From assembly GCA_030248295.1 (NCBI GenBank), contig JASANH010001195.1, forward strand, positions 62,001-126,000: a DNA stretch of 64,000 bases, in the 5' to 3' direction. Position 1 is the stretch's first letter. Each line of letters begins with the position of its first letter. The notes below the pieces were generated by a model. It had not been told where the DNA came from, ran no database searches, and saw only the letters and a list, made by a program, of their open reading frames with translations. A program made the translations under genes and the position numbers. Positions 12,394 to 25,135 of this stretch are shown here, one piece after another. Source of the stretch: Mesodorylaimus sp. YZB2_4. Taxonomy: Eukaryota > Nematoda > Enoplea > Dorylaimida > Dorylaimidae.

Positions 12394-14497
12394 CCTAGTG
12401 CTACAGTCAGGACGAGAATGCCAGGCCAATCTAGTCAGCCGAGTCAGTGAACCGATACCACGAGTCTGAAAATGAGATGTAATTGATTTGAAAACACACA
12501 AATCTTTTCGATTCCGACCCACCCTCTTTTCATTGACACGAGTCTTTTGACGCGGCTATTAATTCGATACCCGCACTCCTGCCGAGCTCTCTCCATCCGA
12601 GCTCTTATGGCTGGCTCGAACGAGCCGAGTCCGAGACCCTAAGAAATGACGTTACCAAAATAAGTCGTTGCCGCGTGTGTGGAGGACATAAAAAGGTTCT
12701 CACAGCTTAGCCATCGTTAAGCTCTGAGGCTTGCTCTCTTTTCTCTATGGCCTTTCTTATTCATGGCGAAAAAGAATAAAACGGCGGAAAATGCGGCATC
12801 CGGTCGGCGGTGTCGCTTTCCAGTACAGAGCGCGTTTTGGTCCCCGCGGTAACCGATCGACCAGCTTCGGCCGAATGGGAGCATTGACCACCCACACCAG
12901 CCCCCTTCATCGCTGAAACGTTAACGACGCTGACATTTCATGTAAATCAATGCGCTCCCCTTGGATAAGACGAGCCCGGCAGAAGGAAAGAAAATTGAAA
13001 GGGACCCGCTAGGGAACAATTTATGAAGCTTTCCTCACTGCGGCCCATGGTCCCCTGTCAGACCATTCGGGCCTATGCTCCCTCCAGTCTAGCCTATCTC
13101 TGCCAACGGATGATTGCTGGTCTAAACCAACAAAAGAAACCTGAAATGATGGATTCGCTATTCATCAATGGTCGCGGAATTACTGCGCAAACGGGATCGG
13201 TCGGGAGCGAAAGCCAACGAATCAAGACGAATTTACCTGCAAGCAAGAACCATTTGAAACGCTAAAATACAATGTCAGGGAGACAGTCTGGGTTCCTGCA
13301 AAACATCTACCTGATTCTGTGCCACGAATTTACTGTCCTCAATGTCCCCCATACCAGCTCAAGCTGCCACTACGCTCTTCAGGTCGCATGCTGAGGCTGC
13401 AGGAGCAGGGCTTCGATGATGGCTACAAGTCCTCTAGCGAGAAAATGAAGCCCAGCAATATAAGTTTTTTGACCTATCGCTCTGGGAATACAAACATTCC
13501 GGTCGGCCAAATAATTTTCACGTTAAAAATGCGTCAGTTGCGACTTGAGTAAAATGATAAGTTTTTCAAATAATGCGATCAGACAAGCTGTCGAATCTGC
13601 AACGACATCTGACTTCGCTAGAAAATAGTCTTTTATTTCGATCCTGGTTCGGGTCCTGCTGGTTCGGTTAGAAAATCCAGTCCCGCTGATCACAAGACGC
13701 CCTAAATTCTATCATATCGTGATACAAGAAAGCGATTCCGAGCGCGGTAGCCAGATGATTCTGGTGATTGGTTCCCAGGCTCGACTTACAAAGGCGGCTT
13801 AGTTTGTTACGAGTACAAAACCAGGACAAACCCTGGACCAGCTTGGTAGTACACCTCAAGAGTTTGCCCGATCGCAGTTGACCAAGGGACGTCCATAAGC
13901 CACTCATATTAGCAAGAAAGTTGAAAATCGATTGTCATCAAGGCAAATACCGTGGCCCTTCTCCGAAGAGTTACTCGAGCAATGCGCAGCATCACAAAAC
14001 GTTATTATTTAGATATCATTTTCAAATTTTGTTAGTTCTTGAACCCTTTTTTCTTTGTTAGTCAAGTTAACTGAAGAAGCCTGGCACCAGACCTGTGGTA
14101 CTCGGACTACTTTCACGCAGTGATCGTTCCGAGAGTCAATTTTCCGGGCAAGGGGGCTTGTTAGTTGGTCCATCTTGCCATCGATCTTGCAGTTTTGTCT
14201 TATTAGGTCTCCAATTATGGACTAAGTAGTATTCCTAGAAACCAAGTTTTTCCGCCGATCCTCCCTCGTAATCTGTCCGCGCTCGCTGATTGGTCAGTTG
14301 GTGTGGTAAAACTAAACTTTGGGTGGGCTCGCCTGATTGGGTCTCCCGTACAGTACATACATGTACCGTATGGCCGTGTAACCAGCGCACCCAAGCGGCG
14401 GGAGATGTGTGAGACCGAAGTCTTCTGGGCAAAAATTCCGACCAGGAAGGCAAGTACGTACCGATGAAACACTAACCGGAATGGTGGGGACAGGAAA

Positions 14498-14498
<1 letters not shown>

Positions 14499-14573
<75 letters not shown>
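14499..14573. repeat. 75-base poly-A tract
   Basis: An uninterrupted A run, far longer than chance, likely the tail of a retroposed element lying to its left on the plus strand. The poly-Lys and poly-Phe open frames that cross it are artefacts. Confidence 0.9.
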
Positions 14574-14577
<4 letters not shown>

Positions 14578-14659
14578 GTACAGGGTGGGTCTGGGTGCAT
14601 AGAGACCCAGTTTCGATAGCCTTCCGTCACGTGGCCTCTCCCGCTTATCAAACCTAGGG

Positions 14660-14765
14660 GGGATGAAGGGCGGGTGGCCCGCCAATTTCGTCCAGGCAAG
14701 TCCAGTTTCCGTTCTGCCAAGCAACTGCGACATACGCCTTTGACCGCTACGCCACTGAGGCGGTT
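14660..14765 (-). repeat. tRNA-like SINE head
   Basis: On the minus strand GCCTCAGTGGCGTAGCGGTC resembles a tRNA A box followed by a D arm, and a degenerate B box (GGTTTGATAAGC) follows near 14655. No tRNA cloverleaf can be built, so a tRNA-derived SINE is more likely than a working tRNA gene. Confidence 0.4.
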
Positions 14766-16236
14766 TTGGTTTGACACCTGATCAGGTCGGGTTCAACACG
14801 ACCCAAAACGAAAGTCCCTGACCCAAAATTTTGGGTCGGGTTGACCCGATCAGAGATACGCAGCTACAGTAAAGGTCCTTGAGATAAAAACTTTGCACAA
14901 ATCCTCAGAACATGTGGTGACTTTGTTGTAAAGGTGACTGTGCGAAAAATAATTCGATGGAGACACCTTATTTTTCGCACCCGAATTTCTATCTTTTGTA
15001 ATTCCCTAGTGATCCTTAGTAAAACCTCACTAAAGACACAATTTCTTCGTATTTCCCGCAACAGTGTTTAAATAATTTTTAAAACCTTAGTAGGTCTAAA
15101 AGCGACTAGTCTGTACGCTAGTCTTTTGACCATCAGAATAATACTTTAGGCGTGAATAACAGAGACTATTCGCATAACTCTTGGAGTCACAGACAGGCTA
15201 TACTGATTAAACAGATATACCTGAGCATACACGCCAGACTATGCATTCAGTCTTTACAAAAGAAATTGCTTACAAAGTCAACAGAAGAAACTTGCAAAAT
15301 TGCAGTTTGACCAGTAAAATTTGACCCGTTTAACCCGATCTTTCAAGAAAGTGATCCAGCTTGATACGAAGTTTAGCTGACCCGACTTGATCCAGGGCCT
15401 AGCTAGTATGGTGGCATACTCGGTTCGCGAATGTTTCCGCTCTGATCGCGAGCTTGTATCCTCGTTTTATGAATTCCTTTACCAGAAGCCATCACTTAGA
15501 GACCTTTTCTATTTGCACTGAATGAGTCAATGAGTCAATGAGAAATGATGCAAGGCACGCAAATGAGATGCATGTTGGTCCTGGTTCGGTCGGGTTTAGC
15601 TCCAAAACGCTGGTCCTGATTTGGGTCAGGAAGGTCTGTGATTTGGCCCAGCTGGTAGGTGGTTCAGTCGAGGCTTCCCTCCAAGCAGTTTTTTCGTTCT
15701 TAGGGGAACTGTAATGCCTGGTTTTTCCTGACTGTCTTTCGTTTGTATTTTCTCCTTCATGCGCATATATCAAGTTTTTTGCTAAAATCTTGTTTCCTTA
15801 GTTTTTTACAAATTATTCCTTCTCCTTGTCGAAATCAAAGTCAATTTTTAAAGAGTTACCGTATACCCTTGCTTATACGATTGATGCTCAGGCTAGCTGC
15901 TTTTCGGTTAAAGTGCGCGGTGCTCGTGGCACGTTTCTCGGACACTTTTTTTTTTTTTCTTTTCTTTTCTTCCCCTTATCTGGGTTATATTTGCATATCT
16001 CTCACATCGATCTACCGTATCTTGCGGCTTATCGATTCGGTAAAATTATTTCGCCAAAACATTGTGGTCGATTGAACCACTGGTAGTTTAAAATAAGAAT
16101 TCACGTTACAAGTATTCTTTCTGTAAGTCTTCACGTTTTTCAGATCTTTCCCTGTGTGTTCCATGTGTAAACCCGAAGTTTAGGAGCTGTATTCATAATA
16201 ATCAGGCTGGTCATTTTTTATAGATCCGAAAATCGA

Positions 16237-19200
16237 ATGGCGCAAGCGATTCCTATTACTCATCAGCAAAAAATTGTTCGTACATCGGCCACGGTAACGA
16301 GTCATTGGCCGTCGTCATCATCTCAACCACCGTCGTCGACGCCGGATCAGCAATCTACATCGCAAGTGTCAGAAAATTCATCCGTTTACGAAACGAGTTT
16401 ATTCCTTCATTCTACGCTGCCAACAACCACTTCGTCATCGACACCATTCGATCGGAATCGTGTCTCCAACTCGACGATTCCTCGTCAACAAAAGCAAAAT
16501 CAAAATCAATCGATAACGGTCAACGGAAATGATCAAATTCATCGCGAACAAGTTCGTTATTCCATTCAACAAGCGCCTACCACAACGACGGTAACGTCGG
16601 AGGCGGATGTGGGTCGTCGTCAAAGTAGCTACGAAACTACATCGATTACTGTTCAACCGCAGAAAGCCATCAGCAATAATAATTACACGGCCCCCGTACC
16701 GTCATTATCATCGGCATTTATCGAAGATGCAAACAGCAAAAGTCTGAAATCTACGAAAACGGATCATTATCAACAAATGCCAATGTCTGCACCACCAAAT
16801 GCAGGATCAGATCAATCGAGAGTCGAATCAAGTAGCACGGAGGGAGCAAGTACGACTATGGTCATATTGAACGCGGATAGTGTGGTTACGACAACGGCCG
16901 AGGAAGATGGCTCGACCACGGTGACCATAACGGGACTTAGCGGGACAGGAAAGTCATCTCCCACAATGTCCGATTCGAAATGGACATCGTTCGATGATTC
17001 AGAAGGAGATGGCGACGAAGCTTCGTCCAGGTATGTGCTTGAAAAAAAGGGAAAGTGGGTGTGCTGGACAAAATCATGGAAGCAACCCGCAGTCGGTTGT
17101 TTCAATGATTTTAGCCGGAATTTGGCTTATGATGTACAGTACACTGCAATGAGATGTTTTGACTTTCAAAATTAGTGTAGCACGATGCATGAAATTTGGA
17201 ATTTGAATTCGTTTTTTGAATCTTAAAAAGGTGCCTTTTAACCTTGGCTAGCAACTTCTATGGCAACTGCGCCTAGCTTTTGAACTTTTATCTGCGGGGG
17301 TAGGCAGAGTCGATTTCATCCCCCCCCCCCCCCGCCATTACATGTGCGTTTTACATGTCTTCCCCGCTTGCTCATTGTCATGCTATCCACCATGATCCGC
17401 TTACTATGGTATGGAAGGAACCCGGTAAGGAGATCATGGCTTGTGCTTGGGTGTCGCGTTTGGCCAGATCCTTTGCGCGAATACGTGATTGACAGAAATG
17501 TCGACAAGGGGACTTATCAGTATCTTTTACCGATCACAGTTGCACACTGGGTGACCATTTACTGAGTATGGTTAGATTCTGCTGTTGCCTCAACTTAGGG
17601 TGACTGTCATTTCATTTAAAAGATGTCATTGGCGAAATCATTTATGCCCTTGCCTCATGACGAAAAGTACTGTCGTTCATCGTGCACTGCACTCTCGTCT
17701 GAATCCCGTCCCGTAGCCACATAAGGCGGAAGAAATGTAGTGCTAATGTTTGCCAAGCCACGACGACCGATTGTTGTATACACCAGTGCCTACCTAGCAC
17801 CCGCTACCGAACTGTTTATCGAAGCAGGCACGACCCGTAAAGGACAGCTTTCGAACTGCCTTACTTCTCGCTTCAGAAATGCTCGCTTCGTGCACTTGCC
17901 AATGGTTTGACGACTCAAGAGCATGTTTGCCATTTCAGCTTGAATCGTTTAGGTGGCCATTTTAGGCTCGAATGCCTTAGGGTGTTTTATATAAGGTGTT
18001 TTATACGAAGAAAGTTATAAGGTGGACGTTTGGGAATGGATCAATTGGCAACTGCATGGTGGCAGTTTCATGCGTGACTTTCGTGGGAGAGTGGCAGAAG
18101 GAAGGGAGAGAACAGATGTCCGTTGATTACGTCATCCTAAGAGATAGTGGTGCGGGCGTAAGAAATGAAGCCATTGACGCAGAACCAACTTTATGAGCCA
18201 AGAGTCTTATGACAGGGCGTCATAGGCTTCTTTAATAGTCATGCTTCACAGTGCGTAATCGGCTGGTTATTAGCGGTGCCGCCATGTCAACTTTACACTG
18301 CCTGTGTCAGCACTTTACACTGGGTCTGTCTTGCATAGAATAGGTATAAAATTCATGTACAATTCATCGTACAAGTGTTTCTCACTGTACACTGACGTGC
18401 CAATGACATGTTTTCTTCTTGCAGACACCACTCGGAATCGGAACATCAGAACTTATTGGCCGATGTTGATGCCACGTCGGACGGCGGAGACGATACGACT
18501 ACGTTGACAGGCAGTGTGGTGATTGTGGACGACGAGGACACATCGTTGATTATCACACCCTCATTACGTACCTATTACGAGAATTGTTTCGAAAAGTTAC
18601 GTCAAGAAATCCTTTCCGATAGTCATTCAAGCGAATTAGGCAAAAGTCGAGATTCGTCTGATCACTGTTCATCGCCTCCGGCTGCCGCTTCTTCGCCGGC
18701 CGCCGTTGGTGCACTAACGAACGCTGGCGCTGTTTGGGGCAAACATCCACGTGTTAAAGAATTTTTCGAACGTTCAAATCTGGATAAGAGCGAGCTGGGT
18801 CAAATATGGGCATTGGCCGATGTCAACATGGACGGGTGGTTGAATGTGGACGAGTTCAGCGTGGCTATGCATTTGGTGGTGCGACGGGTGCAGGTGAGTG
18901 GGAGGGAGGCGTCTTGGGCTGAGGTGTCCTCTGCATAAGATTGACCCGGTGGTGGTTTGTGTCCGAAAAATATGAAAAGGAGTACATTTGGGCGAGGTCG
19001 AAAGGCCACTAACTTCAAACAGACTGGTCTGATACCGTCCTGCCTGCTGGGGGAAGTGTCGATCTCCTGACCGCCTGGAGTGCCCCTTACAGCATCAGCA
19101 TCTATACCCGTGTTCCTTCTCGGTCCATTGAGCCTGTACACTCCTCTAATACTCATTTTGTTGCAGGCTGGTTTACCAGTACCGGCGTTGCTGCCCGCCC

Positions 19201-20387
19201 ATTTGCGGCCTCCAATGACGCCGCCCATCTCGTCGCCTTGCGCAGTGCCCACGAGCGCAGCCATAGGCGGTTATGGCAGTGGTGGATTTTGGGCTCAGTT
19301 CAGCGGACCAGGACAATCGGTTACATCAGCCAAAGCGGTCTTAACTAGCGAGCATCATCGTCACGGGCCAGTAGATGTCTCAACAGCGGCCAATGCGTTC
19401 GGACCAGTCGTGACCACGACCACAACGGCAGCTGCGGCTGAGCATCATACTGCTTTACCTTCGCCATCGCCAGTCGTCTTGAAGGATTTTACGAACGTTC
19501 CGCCGACTATGGCCTATACGAATGTGGCTCAACCTAAACCCAGGCGTGTGACGCCGGAGTTTCAAGACAGACCACAACAGCAGCAAACGGCGTCGTTAAG
19601 TCGGCCGACATCGTCGCATCATTCTTCATCAGCGCCTCCCAGTGGTTCGAAGTTCAGCGCAGCCCCGTTACCAGCTCCGCGTCCTCGAACGTCGACCAAC
19701 GATTCGATTTTATCCTCTAATCCAAAGGCCGGTTCCAAATCGCCGTCTCAAGTGACCAGTCCGCAAACTGGTTTACCACCCGCCACCATACCAAAGGGGC
19801 CACCGCCAAAACCGCCGCCCAGACCAACCGTCTCGGTCTCGGCGGCTGGCGCCGGGCATCGGCACAGTCGATCGGTATCTTTGGATTTATCGAAGAAGAT
19901 GACTGATATGCAACAGCAATTCACCACGGCCAATATCAGTTATCAGCAAGGCGATGGTGGTCCCGGTCAAGAATACGCGTCGCCTTCTTCCGTTATCGAG
20001 GTGCCGAGCGTGGCAACAACCCGGCATGCAATTCAAGAACCGGTGGCTGTGGTCAAACGCGATGCTCAAGTTCAAACGTCGAATCATTGGGATGGGGCTG
20101 AGGTGAATAAGAGTAAACGTGATTCCGTCGCACCCATGTTGGATTTGAGTATGGATATGGGGGAGAAAACGGCGCGAGGGGATGCGCGAACATCGCCCCT
20201 CAGGCGGCAACAATCGGCCGGTGGGGCTGAATTGGGCGACGAGACGATGGTGGACGATTCGAAGGATTGGACGAAACGGTGCCAGCGATTAAGACGACTG
20301 AATGCGGAGCTGGAAAGGGATTTGAGAAAACTGAGTGAAGTGCGCGTCGGTTTGGAAATGCACTTGAAAAGATTAGAGAAGTTGTGA
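16237..20387 (+). CDS. REPS1/2-like EH-domain protein (RalBP1-associated)
   Basis: Exons 16237-17030, 18425-18893 and 19167-20387 join in phase to 827 residues. The first 264 are low-complexity Ser/Thr/Gln-rich. Exon 2 carries one EH domain: helix YYENCFEKLRQEI (315-327), then a 40-residue Ser/Ala/Pro insertion, then VKEFFERSNL, the IW pair and an intact EF-hand loop DVNMDGWLNVDE (397-408). A Pro-rich region includes HSRSVSLDL, which matches a conserved REPS segment, and the C-terminus is a coiled coil (LNAELERDLRKL, about 798-825), where REPS proteins bind RalBP1. REPS proteins link Ral signalling to clathrin endocytosis through NPF-containing partners. Human REPS1 has a second, N-terminal EH domain that I could not find here. 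An acceptor just before the ATG (16223) leaves room for an upstream exon. Confidence 0.82.
17321..17334. repeat. Poly-C run in REPS-like intron 1
   Basis: About 14 cytosines. The rest of the 1.4 kb intron 17031-18424 shows nothing recognisable. Confidence 0.85.
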
Positions 20388-21386
20388 GGTGAGACGAGGA
20401 GAGTAGGTGCGGGGTAGAGGACACCGTGTCGTGGAGAAAAATCCTTTTTTCGACTTGAAACAGGTTTCACAATTATGGCTTCAAACATTTTTCGGTTAAT
20501 TTTCAAATAATATCTAATGATCTTAACGATGGATAGTCGACTGTTTGTCGTGCAAGTGCCCAGGGAGACGCCAGTAAGGAATATCATTGGTCATGGCCAA
20601 ATTGGGCGGTCATGGGGGGGGGGGGGGGAGAGAACGGTGGCATCACTTGACTGTGTGTTCTGATAAGGTAATTTATAGAATTTTTTCGTCGCTGACTCGG
20701 AAAGTACGCTTTCTTGTGCAGTTCTTTGATCTGTAAAATTTCTTCACCACGACATTTATAGCACCATTGATTTTAAAAAAATTAATGCCGGATTTGTCTG
20801 TTTGCTCATCCTTTTTGGGCTTGGATTTTAAGGTGAGGACGAAATTGATATTCGTGTAATATTGACAAAACCCAGAGTTTTGAATTTCGCGCTTTTCTAA
20901 CGGTAGTTTTACGTGTTCCGTTCATAAAATTTTCTGTGTAATAGGTTTTGAATTTCCCGCTTTTTTGAAAAATGACGCTTATTTAGCGCGAAATCGAGTT
21001 GGTTTGAATTTTGTGAGGTGGGTAATGCATTAGTTAAGTAGATGGTCGGTGAAGGGATGACGTGCCTAGGTTTGCGTTCGTGGGATGTACTGGGGCAAGG
21101 ATAAGATAAGTAGTTCTAATGCGGTTTTGATGTGATTTTTGTTTTTAGAGTGAATAATAATTGGTTTTGGATTCAGTTTTTGATGACTTGGGTTATTGTA
21201 AGTGGGAGCGATGCAGAAGGGTGGCAATGTGTGCGATACAGGTGCGTTGTGTGTACATGCTATACATAGATACAGTAAAGGTTATAAGGAGGAAAGAGTC
21301 TACTCGTGCTGGCCTGGCTAAAGCTTTGTATTTTCTGGCGTAATGTAGCGTGGAAGGATGAAAATGGGAATTCGATATCTAGAAAA
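20388..21386. other. Intergenic region, REPS-like 3' flank
   Basis: An AT-rich stretch that should include the REPS-like 3' UTR and the start region of the first thioesterase gene. A G run of about 14 lies at 20614-20627. No coding potential seen. Confidence 0.5.
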
Positions 21387-24300
21387 ATGGGGCCAGTGAT
21401 AAGGGTCATGTCAGTGGACTCGATGTTTGACTCGGCTAATTTCGGAGTGGTGGTGGAAGGACTGCGTGGTGGGCAGTCTGTGACAGTGGTGGCGCTGATG
21501 AGACCGATTTACGATGATGGAGAGCCGTTTGCGTCCTTTGGTCATTTTATGGCGGATGCAAGTGGTAGAGTGGACTGCTCGAGGGATGCGTCGCAAAGTG
21601 GGTCATACACGGGTAAGCATGTATGGGCATGAATGAGGTTATGCCACTTCGCCAAACGCGGGTATGCGCACTCGAGGGTGAAGGGACACATCACACAGAT
21701 GACGAGTGAGCAGTCGCATGAGGTACAGCAAACTCAGAATAGGAAATCAACTTTTTGCCAGCAGTGTCATGCTGATTATGGTCTAGGTGTGGACCGAACC
21801 GGTCTTCTTTGGTCGATGACGTCGCTGAACAATAAGAAGGGTGCTGCGTTTGTGCCGAACAACGTCACAGTCCCTGTTCAGTACCATTTCTTCGTCGTCG
21901 ACGGTCACTCGAAGCCTGATGAGCATTTGGAGACTAGATGTCTGTGTAAGACGGTGTGTCGGCGCCATGTCATGCATCCAGACATCGTTAGGACTGAAGT
22001 GGAAGTTGGACGAATCAGGGGAACGTTGTTTGTTCCTAAACGTAAGTTCAAGGTGTGACAGGCTGATGGGGGTTAGAAACTATACGAGTATTATGACTAC
22101 ACCTTGGGATGCCTGGGCGGTCTCTCCACTTGCCTCTTTTTGGGGATGGAATGTACCCTAGCTTTGGTGCTGGAAGTTCATTCATAGTGTGCTTAATGTG
22201 CTCATTTGCTCCAAATTATAATTGATTCCAGGTCAGGTGGTGTGGTCTGATAGTGGAAGATAGTCACTGTAAGATGCTGCCCTCACTGTCTCCCAGGGTC
22301 TGATCGTGAGATACATTAGCGAACCCAGTTTTGCTCCGCATGAAACTCAGAGCGGTGGCCTTCGACTCTAGTCAAAGACCAATGTGAAGCCTCAACCTGA
22401 CTGTTGACGTCCCATTGTAATTTACGGCCGTCTTCGAGAGAGCGGATCACCAAAGAGAAACACTGATGGCTCCATTGCCTCCATTACACTACTGATCTGT
22501 GAGCTGCTTCTGATGTCTGCCCGTTCTTCACTGAGAAATGGCGATGGGATAGAACCTCGGTCAGACTCAACGAGCTGTATCCGATGAAAGAGTACCAGCA
22601 GTATATCAGCAGGGTTCAATATTTACCGTATTGTAAGACTCGCACTTGTTGTTTTTAGATGCCACTGCTCAAAATCAATGTCACGCCACGGTTGACTTGT
22701 ACGGCACTCGCGGCGGCCTTGGGGAATATCGCGCAGCTCTCATGTCTAGCCGAGGGTACGCGTCATTGGCCCTAGCTTATTTTCGATACAAGGACTTGCC
22801 CAAGACGCTGGACTCGGTCATTGACCTGGAGTACTTCGAGGTAGAGTTCTGGTTATGATATCAGATCACACATGTAATTTTTTAAAAGCGAGTTGTTGAT
22901 TGCAGGAAGCAATCGATTGGTTGCTGAAACAGCCATTCGTCAAGAAGAATGGGGTGGCCATGGTCGGTGCATCATTGGGCGCTGACCTGGGCATGCTGAT
23001 GGCGTCGATATCGCCTTTGGTAAGAATGGCGTCGAACAACCCACTGCCGCTTCGGTTCCCCCGTGGGTCTGTCAGCCTGTCTTTGCCTATAGGTGCGTAG
23101 CAGGCGACCAAATCTCACGGCAGCTTCCTTTTGACGCCTCCACCTGGAGCATCACCTGCCTGTATCAGCTACCTACTGACAATGAGATAATGGTTGAGAA
23201 GGAGGAGGGGCGACAGGTCTACGAGAACCAGTTTTTTCTCGACAATACCCAGAGCCTGGTGGACAAGGCCAGCGGCGGCTTACTAGCCAGTTAGACTGTC
23301 GCTTCCAGCTGGCATACTAGTGAGGCCTCTCTTTGTCAGCCAGGCTCGTTGGCCCAAGCAATGCGAGACGAACCCCGTAGCCAATTGCGCCACCCCTGGC
23401 TCAATCACTTGATATACTTGGATGGCACGACTCGACTGTGACATTGCCTGAATCGCTGAACCATGACCAAATGTGCTTGTTGCAGGTGAAGGCTGTGGTT
23501 TCAATCAACGGCTATCATATGCTTAACGAAATGTGGCCTTTCAAGTACAGGAACGCCCTGGTGCCTTTTAGGAAGTACTGTTTGAATCTTTTCTCTGCTG
23601 ACATGAGGCGAGGCAGATTTGCAGCGTTGCCTGTTTCAGAGGTTTGGTTTCTGAGAAGTTTGCAGACCAAGATGGCAGTGTGGACATGGGCGCTTTTCGT
23701 AGAAGTTTATCCGATGATCCGGAATGCATATATCCCGTATGGAAGGCTGCATCGTTGACGCCTCGCTTAAGCCTGATGAATATCTTTTATTTTCAGATTG
23801 AAAAAAGCGAGGCTCATTTTTTGTTTTTCTGCGGCGAATTGGACCGGAATACGGATTCTGTGCATACGGGGGCCATCATGATGGAACGTCTGCGTGATCA
23901 CGGGAAGGAGAAACAGGGTGAACTGGTCGTGTTCCATGGAACTGGCCATTTGCTGGAACCCCCTTACATGCCCCTTTGTTCGGTTGGGTTCAACAGATCT
24001 TATGGTGAGTGCTGATGGGGGGTCCTAACCGAGTTAGACCAAAGAACGGCGGGTGTAATGATTCAAAGCTTGAGGATCATGGGAACTCTGTATCAATATT
24101 CCAACCATTCATCTGTACGGATAGAAAAGAGGTGGCTATGGTTAGGACATGGGGTCCAAATCTGCGTGGATGGGTAAGACTTGGAAATTTGAAACTAGGA
24201 AGTTGGAACTGCTAGTTTATAGTGCTGATAAAGCTTATTATTGATAAGCAAGTTAGCGACATAACCTGTGCTGGCGTATGCTGTAGAGCTACCTGCCTAC

Positions 24301-24765
24301 CTATATACGCAGGACCTGTTAGAAATTCCCAGGTTGGAACTACTTTGAGTCGTGTTGACGTGGCGAAAAGTGAGGCCAGACCGACAAGTTACTATGCATC
24401 CCGGTCGAAATTGCTTACACGCTTTGCCATTAGGCCAGCGCCAAGGGGATGCCATGCTTGTATATGCTCTGGTGTGATCTGTATTCAACCTGATCACGTG
24501 GCTTATGCTGCCAGTAGTATCTTCCTGCAAGCATGCGTTCGTAACAAGAAATCTCCTGTTTCCATTCCCGATGATTTTCAGGCACCTCTTGCTACCTAAG
24601 AGCTTCATTTCAGGCATATACGTGCTGTTCGGAGGCGACTTGAAACCGCACACGAAGGCTCAAGCAGCCATGTGGAAGAAAACATTCGAATTTTTGCATC
24701 AACATCTAGGGCCAGCCTTGCCGATGCGGCAATTGGACAATGGTGCTGCTGGGAGCAGGTTGTAG
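21387..24765 (+). CDS. Peroxisomal acyl-CoA thioesterase/BAAT-family hydrolase, copy A
   Basis: Exons 21387-21612, 21787-22041, 22659-22840, 22906-23019, 23486-23574, 23640-23736, 23797-24004 and 24614-24765 give 440 residues, close to human ACOT1 (421). The N-terminal beta domain (about 1-150, ending [10 protein letters not shown]) is followed by an alpha/beta-hydrolase domain. The likely catalytic triad is Ser244 in VGASLGA, Asp337 in GELDRN and His372 in GTGHLLEPP, with spacing like that of mammalian ACOTs. The nucleophile is Ser as in thioesterases, not the Cys of BAAT acyltransferases, so hydrolysis of acyl-CoA to free acid and CoA is the better guess. The last residues, SRL, are a type 1 peroxisomal targeting signal. 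Introns 22042-22658, 23020-23485 and 24005-24613 exceed 300 bases; the last two hold tRNA-like repeat heads. A paralogue follows head-to-tail after 370 bases. Confidence 0.9.
23345..23400 (-). repeat. tRNA-like SINE head in a thioesterase intron
   Basis: Minus strand GGTGGCGCAATTGGCTACGG (A-box-like, 23375-23394) begins a tRNA-resembling stretch. No matching B box or cloverleaf is seen, so it is read as a SINE remnant. Confidence 0.4.
24395..24445 (-). repeat. tRNA-like repeat fragment
   Basis: Minus strand TGGCCTAATGGCAAAGCG (A-box-like, near 24420-24437) is followed closely by TTCGACCGGG, reminiscent of a B box. The spacing is too short for a tRNA gene. Confidence 0.35.
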
Positions 24766-25135
24766 TTGGGATCAAGCGCAGGGACACGGATATTTTTAGA
24801 GTTGAGGTTTACTTGAACTGCGTCGGTGCTGGGATGAGTGTCAGTGCCTTTTTGTATGACCGTTCGGTATGGTGATGATATTTTAGTACGGGCTGCTTAA
24901 ACGCCTCAAATTCTGATTGTGAAATACGCAATGTTAAATCGAGTGTGTTGGTGTTGGCGTGTGGTGTGGGGGATGTTTCATCTTTGTATGCTTTAGTCCT
25001 AGTAAAATCTGCTGACAGTAGAGTTGATGTGCTGCAGTTTCCAGATGCATGGCTAGTGTATCTTGTTATGGGTACTTAATATTCGTGGTCACATATGTTA
25101 AGACTTACAGGTCGTTTGACGCTTTGAACTACAGT
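24766..25135. other. Spacer between the tandem thioesterase genes
   Basis: A 370-base gap without coding signal. It should hold the 3' end of copy A and the promoter of copy B, or be transcribed through. Confidence 0.5.

Larger units (their letters stand above)
12394..16236. other. Intergenic region between divergent K2P and REPS-like genes
   Basis: About 3.8 kb without a recognisable gene. An open frame at 13023-13265 (80 codons) has no family signature. It should contain both promoters. A 75-base A tract and a tRNA-like SINE head lie in its middle. Confidence 0.5.

Noticed and set aside
13023-13265. 80-codon plus-strand frame upstream of the REPS-like gene
   Set aside because: No family motif, signal peptide or splice context; the length is within chance for this region.
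14472-14777. Long poly-Phe and poly-Lys open frames on both strands
   Set aside because: They exist only because a 75-base A tract has no stop codons; the flanks are repeat-like.
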